From Actinomycetota bacterium (GTDB lineage: Bacteria > Actinomycetota > Thermoleophilia > Gaiellales > Gaiellaceae): a stretch of 6,349 nt of DNA. The stretch lies in NCBI GenBank assembly GCA_013812465.1, contig JACCTK010000405.1, positions 1 to 6,349 of the forward strand, written 5' to 3'. The notes below the pieces were generated by a model that was not told the origin of the DNA, searched no databases, and worked only from the letters and a program-made list of their open reading frames with translations. Numbering within the stretch: position 1 is the stretch's first letter; each line of letters opens with the position of its first letter. Below, in pieces: positions 1 to 6,110 of the stretch. A program made the translations under genes and the position numbers.

Positions 1-1432
1 CGCTCACCGCCGGGAGCGCGCGCACGATCCGGCCCTCGAAGCTGACCCGCTTGAAGGTGCTGCGGGCGCCGATCGCGATGAGGCCGATGGCGGAGATGAC
101 CGAGGCGAGGCCGATGCTGAACGCGACAATGAGGACGAGCCCGAAAGCGACTCGATGCAGGGAGATTGCTGCGAGGAGGACGACGAGTGCCGTCGGGCAG
201 GGCAGGAGCCCGCCCGAGATACCGACTGCGATGAGTCCTCGCTTTCCGCTCCCCGGAGCCGGCAGATGCGCGCGCGCGTGCTCCTCGGGGGTCATGTCGG
301 CGTGACTGTGTCCGTGATGGCCGTGTCCGTGGTGGTGATGGTCGTCCGACCCGTGGTGATGGTGGTGATGCCCCGAATCGCGTCCCCGCGCCGCGAGCAC
401 GCGCTGACGCACGACGACCACTCCGACGGAGACCACGAGGATCGCGGAGATGAGATTCATCCACGGGTAGAGGTCCTCGGGGACGATGAACTCGGAGAGC
501 GCGAGCGTCGCGATCCCGAGCGCAAAGACACCGATCGTGTGTGTCACGGTGACGATCCCTCCGAGCGCGAGCGCATCGCGCGGGCGACCCTTCGTGCCCA
601 TGAGGTACGCCGCCACGATCGCCTTGCCGTGCCCGGGCGTCAGCGCGTGCGCAGCACCCCAGAAGAGCGCGAGCACGAGAGCGACGAGCACGAAACCGAT
701 GCTGAGGTCGTCGCGCTCGATCAGTGAGGCGAAGCCTCCTGTGCCGGCCCCCGCGTCGCGCATCGGCGCACTGATCGGCTCGGATGAGAGCCGCGGCTCG
801 ACACCTGTCGTGTCGCCGCCTTCCACCCGTACGGATGCGGAGGTGAGGTTGAGCGGGCTTTTCAGCAAGCTCTTCGGATACGCACGTAGACGGTCGCTGA
901 CGCTGGCGGTGGGCACCGTGGAAGACGCGAGCTCCGCCCCGCGCTCGGCACGGACGACGAGCTCCTTCCAGCCGATCCGGGACGCGAACGCGCTGTTCGA
1001 GATCTCGACGGTGGCGGTGGCATCGGAGCCCGAGGTCCCGCCGTCGAGCACGACCTCGAGCCGAGTCGTTCGCAACGAAGCGACTCCGGGCGGAAAGGCG
1101 AGGCGATGCCGAATCTCGGTCAGCCGGCGCGGGGCGCCGTCGACACGAAGCTCGAGGCCGCGCCGCAGCGTCGCGGCGAGGGAGCTCGCGTACGGCGCGC
1201 GTCCAAGACGGTCCCGCTCTGCCTTCGCCTGAAAGGTCGGGATCTCCGCCAGATCGAGCACTGCGACCACGTACAGGCGATCTCCGGAGGCGATGACCTC
1301 GACGTACTGATTCGTGGTGAAATTCCCGAGGGGATGCGCGGTCGCGACCGCAGGTACGACGAGCAGCCCCAAGATCGCAAGCGCAAGGGCGAAAGCAAGA
1401 ACGATGCGGCGCCTCACGAACGTTGTTCGCAC
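1..1432 (-). CDS. NicO/RcnA-family nickel-cobalt transporter, 3' end beyond window edge
   Basis: Predicted membrane transporter for Ni2+/Co2+, probably efflux as in RcnA, although direction cannot be read from sequence. 477 codons are visible and the frame stays open to the left edge. The GTG start at 1432 gives a signal peptide (RRR then a hydrophobic run, residues 7-31, likely cleaved in VATA|HPLG). The exported N-domain begins HPLGNFTTNQY, as in many NicO-like proteins. Membrane segments lie at about 244-263, 289-312, 322-341, 402-424 and 430-455. Family motifs are HALTPGHGK (H262, H268), the H298 motif VTHT, and GGLLPCP (C412). Between segments 3 and 4 is a loop with 15 His in 23 residues (355-377; bases 302-370), a likely metal sensor or chelator. 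No clear Shine-Dalgarno precedes the GTG, so the start is less certain than the family. It is divergent from the sigma gene across 180 bp. TauE-like or urease-accessory (UreH) relatives are less likely alternatives given the His loop and motifs. Confidence 0.9.
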   Translation of the reverse strand, partial: MRTTFVRRRIVLAFALALAILGLLVVPAVATAHPLGNFTTNQYVEVIASGDRLYVVAVLDLAEIPTFQAKAERDRLGRAPYASSLAATLRRGLELRVDGAPRRLTEIRHRLAFPPGVASLRTTRLEVVLDGGTSGSDATATVEISNSAFASRIGWKELVVRAERGAELASSTVPTASVSDRLRAYPKSLLKSPLNLTSASVRVEGGDTTGVEPRLSSEPISAPMRDAGAGTGGFASLIERDDLSIGFVLVALVLALFWGAAHALTPGHGKAIVAAYLMGTKGRPRDALALGGIVTVTHTIGVFALGIATLALSEFIVPEDLYPWMNLISAILVVSVGVVVVRQRVLAARGRDSGHHHHHHGSDDHHHHGHGHHGHSHADMTPEEHARAHLPAPGSGKRGLIAVGISGGLLPCPTALVVLLAAISLHRVAFGLVLIVAFSIGLASVISAIGLIAIGARSTFKRVSFEGRIVRALPAVS

Positions 1433-1580
1433 GACTTCGACGGTTGGTTCGGACCATGACGACGCGGTTCAGGCCGCTTGATTCTCCGATTAACGCGCCC
1501 GTCTCATCCCACGTCTGCGTCGAACCAAAACCTCGTCGTACGCGAAGAATGTTTCGTGGAAGCGCTTTCCTCGGCCCCGG

Positions 1581-1589
1581 TGCTAGCGT
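1581..1589 (+). promoter_or_regulatory. Candidate extended -10 promoter for the sigma/anti-sigma operon
   Basis: The sequence TGCTAGCGT contains an extended TGn followed by a TAnnnT -10 hexamer. It lies 23 bases before the sigma ATG, so the leader would be short. No convincing -35 is found 16-18 bases upstream. GAACC and CGTC words typical of ECF-dependent promoters occur in the 1433-1612 gap (for example 1522-1526), but not at the required spacing, so autoregulation is not shown. No minus-strand promoter for the divergent transporter was convincing. Confidence 0.3.
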
Positions 1590-1612
1590 ACGCCGTCCAG
1601 CCCAGCTGGTCC

Positions 1613-2212
1613 ATGCGCAAGCACCACGCTCACCTTTCAGACGAGGCCCTGGTCGCGCAGGTCGCTCGCGGCGACGAGGATGCGCTCTCGGAGCTCTACG
1701 ACCGCGTCGGCCGAATCGCGTACGGGCTCGCGGTTCGCGTGCTCCGCGACGAGCGGCTTGCGGAGGATGCGGTGCAAGAGGGCTTTCTCGCCGTGTGGCG
1801 CAGCGCCGCGTCGTTCCGCGCGGAGCGGGCGAAAGCAAGCACCTGGATACTCACACTCGTCCATCGTCGCGCGGTCGACCTAGTTCGGCGTGAGGAGAGA
1901 CGCCGCACCGAGCCCCTGGGCGAGGAGTTGCCGACCGGCAGCGGTCAGGAGTCGGAGGCCACGGACGAGGCGGCCTGGCTTCGCTTCGAGCGAGAGCGTG
2001 TCCAGTTGGCGCTCAAGCAGCTTCCGGATGTGCAGCGGGAAGCGCTCGAGCTCGCGTATTACGGCGGCTTCTCCCAGTCCGAGCTCGCACAGCGGCTCGG
2101 CGTTCCGCTCGGGACGATCAAGAGTCGGATGTTCTCGGGGCTCGGGCGACTCCGAGAGATCCTCGACGAGTCGACGCAGGAAGGGTCATGGAAACCGGAA
2201 TTCACGAGCTGA
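1613..2212 (+). CDS. ECF RNA polymerase sigma factor, SigK-like
   Basis: Extracytoplasmic-function sigma factor that redirects RNA polymerase to an envelope or redox-stress regulon when released by its anti-sigma partner. The 199-aa product has the two-domain ECF layout. Region 2 (about 27-93) includes LAEDAVQEGFLAVWR, the core-binding and -10 recognition helix, and STWILTLVHRRAVDLVRRE. An acidic linker follows (100-122). Region 4 (about 130-183) ends in a helix-turn-helix FSQSELAQRLGVPLGTIKSR that reads the -35. The ATG at 1613 is preferred because MRKHHAHLSDEALVAQVARGDEDAL begins like family members. The frame is open back to a TTG at 1478, but those 45 extra residues look non-coding. The 3' end overlaps the anti-sigma gene by 25 bases, implying coupled translation. 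The assignment to the SigK group rests on the RskA-type partner and overall pattern, so the subgroup is an inference. Confidence 0.93.
   Translation: MRKHHAHLSDEALVAQVARGDEDALSELYDRVGRIAYGLAVRVLRDERLAEDAVQEGFLAVWRSAASFRAERAKASTWILTLVHRRAVDLVRREERRRTEPLGEELPTGSGQESEATDEAAWLRFERERVQLALKQLPDVQREALELAYYGGFSQSELAQRLGVPLGTIKSRMFSGLGRLREILDESTQEGSWKPEFTS
2178..2185 (+). promoter_or_regulatory. Ribosome binding site for the anti-sigma gene
   Basis: AGGAAGGG lies within the last codons of the sigma gene, just before the ATG at 2188. It is the clearest Shine-Dalgarno in the window. It fixes the anti-sigma start inside the sigma gene, consistent with stoichiometric co-translation of the pair. Confidence 0.6.
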
Positions 2213-2895
2213 CCGCCGGCTTCGCCCTCGACGTGCTCGATGCCGACGAGCGCTGGGCGTACGAGGCCCACCTCGAGGAGTGCGAGCGGTGCCGCGCGGA
2301 GCTGACGTCCTTCTGGGAGACGACGGAGGCGCTCGCGATCGCCACTTCCGGCCCCGCGCCGAGTCTGGATCTTCGAGGCCGTATTCTCACTGCGGCTCGC
2401 GTTGAGCGGCAGGTGGTCGTTCCTCTGGAGCCGCGCCGGCGACGATTGGCTCCCGTGCTGGGGGCCGCGGCGGCAATCGCGGCGGTCGTCGCGCTGGCGG
2501 TGGGTCTCTGGGCCACGCAGCTCTCGGGCGATCTCGACGACGCGCGTCTCGCGCTCGAGCGAGAACGACAGGCGGCGGCGGTCCTTGCCGACCCGAACGC
2601 ACGAACCATCGCGCTCGAGACGGGCGACGGCCGGCTCGTGGTGGAGGACGGCGGTCGCGCCGTGCTCGTCTTGGACGGGCTCGGCCCCGCGCCGGAAGGG
2701 AAGACCTACGAGCTGTGGATCTTCGAAGGCGAGAACGCCTCTCCCGCCGGTCTATTCAGCGGGCGAGACGGGCTCGACTGGGTCGGCCTCGACGGGGCCG
2801 TCGACGCCGGTGACGTCGTGGCCGTGACGATCGAGGACGCAGGAGGGGTCGAAGTCTCCGCCAACGATCCGATCGTCGAGTCGGCGCCCGTCTGA
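2188..2895 (+). CDS. RskA-like zinc-type membrane anti-sigma factor
   Basis: Single-pass membrane anti-sigma factor expected to hold the upstream ECF sigma factor inactive. The cytoplasmic N-domain (1-75) carries the zinc anti-sigma signature HLEECERC, with H28, C32 and C35 in H-x3-C-x2-C spacing; H6 may be a further ligand. A basic stretch EPRRRR (81-86) precedes one membrane segment (about 88-110), giving N-in orientation. A short Arg/Glu-rich helix (113-135) follows, then an exported RskA-type C-domain (about 138-233) with the family pattern GKTYELWIFEGE...PAGLF (171-190). In characterised SigK/RskA systems the signal is regulated proteolysis by a site-2 protease; here that is inferred. 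235 aa is the usual length. The C-terminal half is markedly acidic (many Asp/Glu and few basic residues after 165), so it may bind cations or basic partners. It overlaps the sigma gene by 25 bases and is followed by a hairpin. Confidence 0.93.
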   Translation: METGIHELTAGFALDVLDADERWAYEAHLEECERCRAELTSFWETTEALAIATSGPAPSLDLRGRILTAARVERQVVVPLEPRRRRLAPVLGAAAAIAAVVALAVGLWATQLSGDLDDARLALERERQAAAVLADPNARTIALETGDGRLVVEDGGRAVLVLDGLGPAPEGKTYELWIFEGENASPAGLFSGRDGLDWVGLDGAVDAGDVVAVTIEDAGGVEVSANDPIVESAPV

Positions 2896-2925
2896 GCGCG
2901 GCGCCCGACGCCGGCGATCAATCAG

Positions 2926-2945
2926 CGATCGGGAACTCCCGATCG
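2926..2945 (+). terminator. Perfect 9-bp hairpin after the anti-sigma gene
   Basis: CGATCGGGA and TCCCGATCG are exact inverse complements separated by AC. In practice this is an 8-bp stem with a 4-base loop. It starts 30 bases after the anti-sigma stop, a natural place for an operon terminator. No T-run follows, so it would be a stem-only terminator, an RNA-stabilising hairpin or a dyad operator. The structure is certain; the role is not. Confidence 0.5.
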
Positions 2946-2952
2946 AGCATCC

Positions 2953-3122
2953 AGAGGCTTGATGTGAAATTCACGGCGGGCCGGATGACGGCCACGACAC
3001 GGCGCCGGATCGCGACCCCTCCCTCGTCGTCCAGGCTTACCAGCCATTGACGACGAGTGAGTGCGTCGCCCGGCTTGGTCGTGACCGCCCCCGGCGGCGC
3101 GTCAATTTCACATCAAGCCTCT
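2953..3122. repeat. About 170-nt imperfect palindrome with identical 19-bp inverted ends
   Basis: The left end AGAGGCTTGATGTGAAATT (2953-2971) is matched without mismatch by its inverse complement at 3104-3122. Collinear complementary blocks continue inwards: CGGCCACGAC (2989-2998) with GTCGTGACCG (3078-3087), 9 of 10 paired; GCGAC (3012-3016) with GTCGC (3065-3069); and CTCGTCGTC (3023-3031) with GACGACGAG (3049-3057). A gapped alignment by eye gives roughly three-quarters complementarity between halves. No transposase and no clear target-site duplication is visible. Possible identities are a MITE-like or fold-back element, a structured RNA leader, or two opposed copies of a regulatory motif. 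The ends are AT-richer than their surroundings. Confidence 0.75.
3012..3069 (+). other. Central stem-loop of the palindrome, covering the GTG at 3057
   Basis: This is the core of the palindrome. A continuous 9-bp stem (3023-3031 with 3049-3057) is extended outward by an imperfect 6/7-base bulge and the GCGAC/GTCGC pair. At its tip GGCT (3034-3037) and AGCC (3042-3045) pair around the loop TACC. If transcribed, the first base of the GTG that opens the PBP frame would be the last base of the 9-bp stem, so folding could limit initiation there. Confidence 0.6.
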
Positions 3123-5573
3123 AGACTGGCGTTCTTGCGGGCTCGGAAGGAAAGAAGGCCGCCGCGTCGGCGGCGCCGACTTCGCAAGCGCCGACTTGCG
3201 GCGCTCCTCGGCGTCCTGACCGCGCTCTCGATGCTCGCGTTCATGTTCGGGCTCGTGCATGCGGTGGCGAGCGAGATCCCCTCTCTCGATCCGGCAATGC
3301 AGCGCTCGGATGTGGACACCGTCGTCTACGCCTCGAACGGCCGGCGGGTGCTCGCCGTGCTGCGAGGCGAGGAGAGCCGCGTCCTGGTCTCCACCGAGGA
3401 GATCGCGCCGATCATGCGGCAGGCGATCGTCTCGGTCGAGGATCAGCGCTTCTTCGACCACAAGGGCATCGACGTTCGCGGCGTCGCGCGAGCGCTCTGG
3501 GCCGACGTTCGCCGGCAGGCGATCGTCGAAGGCGGATCCACCATCACCCAGCAGTTCGTCAAGAACGCCTACATCCGCAACGAGCGGACGCTCGCGCGCA
3601 AGGTGCGGGAGGCCGCCCTCGCCTGGCAGCTCGAGCAGCAGTGGAGCAAGGACCGCATTCTCACCGCGTACCTGAACACCATCTATTTCGGAAACGGCGC
3701 CTACGGGATCCAGCAGGCCTCGCGAGCGTACTTCGGGAAAGGCGCAACCCAGCTCGAGCTGCACGAGGCCGCGTTGCTCGCGGGAATCCCCGCCGATCCC
3801 GCGCGGTACGACCCCGTCACCCGCCCGCGCAGCGCAAAGGAGCGACGGCGGCACGTCCTGGGTCTCATGCTCGAGCAGGGAAAGATCACCCGCGCCGAGC
3901 ACCGGCGCGCGGGCGAAGCCCCTTTGCCCGTTTCCGAGAGCATCCGGCTACCCGACACGCGAGGCCCAGCTCAATACTTCGTGAACTACGTCAAGGATCA
4001 GCTGGTGGAGAAGTACGGCGCAGGGAACGTCTTCGGCGGCGGACGCCATGTCACGACGACCATCGACCTCGAGCTGCAGAAGCGCGCCCGGGCCGCGATC
4101 GAGAAGATCCTGCGCGATCCGGACGGCCCGGCGGCCGCGCTCGTCGCAGTCGAGCCGGCGACCGGGGCCGTACGAGCGATGTTCGGCGGCCGGAACTTCC
4201 GGGAAAGCCAGTTCAACCTCGCCGCCCAGGCCGAGCGGCAGCCCGGCTCGGCGTTCAAGCCGATCGTACTCGCGACGGCGATGCGCGAAGGGATCTCGCC
4301 GGCGACCGCTCTCGAGTCCCGGCCGGTCTCGATCGACGCGGGCGACCGGATCTGGAAGGTGACGAACTACGACCACACGTATCTCGGCGGTGTGAGCCTG
4401 AGCCGCGCGATGGTGTCCTCGGACAACACGGTGTACGCGCAGCTCACCGACATCGTCGGGCCGAAGCAGATCGTGAAGACGGCGCACGCCCTCGGCATCA
4501 AGAGCCCGCTCGACTCGTATTTCTCGATCGGGCTCGGCTCCGGCGCCGTGAATCCGCTCGAGATGGCGCGCGCGTACGCGACCATCGCGAACGGGGGGAG
4601 GCGGGTCGATGGCGCGATCTTCGGTGACACCCCTCGCGTCATCGAGAGCGTCGATCGGATTCGGGCGGGGCGAGTCGAGGACAACGCGCCGGTTCCGACC
4701 CAGGTTTTCGAAGCAGACGAAGCTGCCGTGCTCACCGACATCCTCCAGGACGTCGTGAGCTCCGGCACGGGCGCCCGCGCCCAGATCCCCGGACTGAGCG
4801 TCGCGGGCAAGACGGGAACGACCGACAATTACGCCGACGCGTGGTTCGTCGGCTACACGCCCGCTCTGGCGGTCGCAGTCTGGGTCGGATATCCGGACAG
4901 ACTGCGGCCGATGCGAACCGAGTTCGGCGGCGAGCCGGTCACCGGCGGCACCCTGCCGGCACAGATCTGGAAGGCCTTCATGTCGAGCCTGGACGAACCG
5001 GACGAGAACCTCGCCTTCGAGTATCCGCCCTACCTGGGAGGGACGGCAGCTTGGGTCGTGAGGCGGGAAGGGGAATGGCAGGTCGACAACGGCCTCTGCC
5101 GGGGTGCGAGGCGGCTCGTCTACTTCTCCGGACGAACTCCCGACAAGACCGCAGACTGCAAGGCGAACGAGGTTCAGATTCCCCGAGTTGTCGGGATGAC
5201 GGAGCCGGTGGCGGTCGCCCTGTTGGCTGCGCAGCCGCTCGAGTCGACAGCGCTCTACGTGCCGGCGAGACCGGGCCGCCGACCAGGTCTCGTCGTCGGC
5301 CAGGATCCGCGGACGGGCGGTCTTTCGGCGGGCGCCTCGGTGCGGCTCAAGGTGACGGTGGCCCGCCACGGGCTCGTGCCGAACTTCGTCGGGTCGAGTC
5401 TCGCAGGCGCAACCCGCGAGGTTCGACGCCTTCGGCTTAGGGCCCAGGTCGTGTCCGGGTCAGGTCCGAGGGGGGTCATCTTCAGGCAGAGCCGGGAGGC
5501 CGGCGTCGCCGCCACTCCGGGCCTGAAGATCAGGCTCGTGGTCGGGGACGGCTCACGAAGGGCGAATTCCTGA
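3057..5573 (+). CDS. Bifunctional class A penicillin-binding protein with two PASTA domains
   Basis: Membrane-anchored peptidoglycan synthase that polymerises lipid II glycan strands and cross-links the peptides. An Arg/Lys-rich cytoplasmic tail (28-47) and one membrane segment (about 47-70) are followed by a GT51 domain (about 100-280). This has EDQRFFDHKG (catalytic E128), GGSTITQQ (159-166), RKVREAALAWQLE (E185) and TAYLNTIYFGNGAYGIQQA. The transpeptidase domain carries all three active-site motifs: SAFK (nucleophile S398, K401), SDN (455-457) and KTGTT (K585). A linker with C681 and C701, a plausible extracellular disulfide, leads to two PASTA repeats (about 707-768 and 773-831), which bind muropeptide or beta-lactam-like ligands in other proteins. 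Length (838 aa) is normal. The start is uncertain: GTG 3057 lies inside the palindrome, and residues 1-26 are encoded by its right half. In-frame TTG 3135 would give 812 aa beginning with the basic tail. The 3' end overlaps the convergent glycosylase by 44 bases. PonA-like; the exact paralogue was not assigned. Confidence 0.95.
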   Translation: MSASPGLVVTAPGGASISHQASRLAFLRARKERRPPRRRRRLRKRRLAALLGVLTALSMLAFMFGLVHAVASEIPSLDPAMQRSDVDTVVYASNGRRVLAVLRGEESRVLVSTEEIAPIMRQAIVSVEDQRFFDHKGIDVRGVARALWADVRRQAIVEGGSTITQQFVKNAYIRNERTLARKVREAALAWQLEQQWSKDRILTAYLNTIYFGNGAYGIQQASRAYFGKGATQLELHEAALLAGIPADPARYDPVTRPRSAKERRRHVLGLMLEQGKITRAEHRRAGEAPLPVSESIRLPDTRGPAQYFVNYVKDQLVEKYGAGNVFGGGRHVTTTIDLELQKRARAAIEKILRDPDGPAAALVAVEPATGAVRAMFGGRNFRESQFNLAAQAERQPGSAFKPIVLATAMREGISPATALESRPVSIDAGDRIWKVTNYDHTYLGGVSLSRAMVSSDNTVYAQLTDIVGPKQIVKTAHALGIKSPLDSYFSIGLGSGAVNPLEMARAYATIANGGRRVDGAIFGDTPRVIESVDRIRAGRVEDNAPVPTQVFEADEAAVLTDILQDVVSSGTGARAQIPGLSVAGKTGTTDNYADAWFVGYTPALAVAVWVGYPDRLRPMRTEFGGEPVTGGTLPAQIWKAFMSSLDEPDENLAFEYPPYLGGTAAWVVRREGEWQVDNGLCRGARRLVYFSGRTPDKTADCKANEVQIPRVVGMTEPVAVALLAAQPLESTALYVPARPGRRPGLVVGQDPRTGGLSAGASVRLKVTVARHGLVPNFVGSSLAGATREVRRLRLRAQVVSGSGPRGVIFRQSREAGVAATPGLKIRLVVGDGSRRANS
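3122..3127 (+). promoter_or_regulatory. Candidate -10 element for the PBP gene
   Basis: TAGACT fits TAnnnT and begins on the last base of the right palindrome arm. Initiation 6-8 bases downstream would fall at about 3133-3135, next to an in-frame TTG at 3135, giving a leaderless or near-leaderless message. No standard -35 is seen at 16-18 bases; the AT-rich arm sequence occupies that space. Confidence 0.3.
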
Positions 5574-6108
5574 GCGTGTAGCGCCATGGGCGCTCGCGCG
5601 CGCGCGTGATTCCGACCCGCGGGCCGCGCATGATCTCCGGCGCATGCCCCGGGGAATGAAGCTCGAAGGTCGGGCGCTCGAGCGGCAGCCCGTCATGCTC
5701 GCCGCCGATGCCGAGCGCTTGGCAGAGGCGGCCAGGGCCCGAGCAGAGGAGCGTGCTGTCGTCGAGCCCGCGGCGGGCTTGCATGCGGGCGATGCCGTGG
5801 ATCGGCTCGAGCGCGCGGAGCAGCACCGCGGCGCCGACCTCGTCCTCGCCGCAAACGACGTTGGTGCACCAGTGGATCCCGTACGAGCGGTAGACATAGA
5901 GGCGCCCCGGCGGCCCGAACATCGTCGCGTTTCGTCTCGACCGACCCCGGTAGGAATGGCTCGCTGGATCGTCCGGCGCGTACGCCTCGGTCTCGACGAC
6001 GATGCCGCCGACCCCGTCCACCAGAAACACCGCTCCGATCAGACCGCGGGCGACCGCATGCACGTCTCGAGCGAAAAACGTGCTGCTGAGGGCGGTGGGA
6101 AGCGCCAA
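5530..6108 (-). CDS. mpg: 3-methyladenine DNA glycosylase (AAG/MPG family)
   Basis: Base-excision repair enzyme that flips out and hydrolyses alkylated purines such as 3-methyladenine from DNA, leaving an abasic site. The 192-aa protein has the AAG fold signature throughout: ETEAY (general base E41, with Y43), DPASHSYRG (H51), RN..MFGPPGRLYVYRSYG (Y73 and Y76, matching human AAG Y159 and Y162), CTNVV (N83, matching N169) and VLLRALEP (R98, matching R182). It ends with the conserved NSPFVSR. All equivalents of the human catalytic and base-pocket residues named here are present, so it is probably active. The start is TTG at 6108: the conserved FFARDVHAVARGLIG begins at residue 11, leaving room for little more. 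TTG lies two bases after the stop of the upstream minus-strand gene, with only TGAGG abutting it as ribosome-binding sequence, implying translational coupling. Its last 44 bases lie within the opposing PBP gene. Confidence 0.95.
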   Translation of the reverse strand: MALPTALSSTFFARDVHAVARGLIGAVFLVDGVGGIVVETEAYAPDDPASHSYRGRSRRNATMFGPPGRLYVYRSYGIHWCTNVVCGEDEVGAAVLLRALEPIHGIARMQARRGLDDSTLLCSGPGRLCQALGIGGEHDGLPLERPTFELHSPGHAPEIMRGPRVGITRARERPWRYTLRNSPFVSRPRPRA

Positions 6109-6110
6109 CC

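Noticed and set aside
486..1232. Plus-strand open frame of 248 codons
   Set aside because: It is antisense to the transporter, whose minus-strand frame shows a signal peptide, membrane segments and family motifs.
1522..1534. GAACC...CGTC words resembling an autoregulated ECF promoter
   Set aside because: Only a few bases separate the two words; ECF promoters need about 15-17, and no correctly spaced pair was found.
1478..1612. 45-codon N-terminal extension of the sigma factor from TTG 1478
   Set aside because: It precedes the family-typical start, has no similarity to sigma region 1 or 2, and contains the candidate promoter.
3145..3160. Strong purine-rich Shine-Dalgarno-like run early in the PBP frame
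   Set aside because: No in-frame ATG, GTG or TTG follows at a usable distance before the membrane segment; it simply encodes the RKERR basic tail.
3948..5369. Long antisense open frame (473 codons) opposite the PBP gene
   Set aside because: It is a GC-rich shadow frame: Arg/Asp/His-rich, without recognisable domains, and opposite a gene with all catalytic motifs intact.
5595..5606. Six CG dinucleotides in a row, possible Z-DNA tract
   Set aside because: Explained by Arg/Ala codons in the glycosylase (TRARER) in a GC-rich genome.
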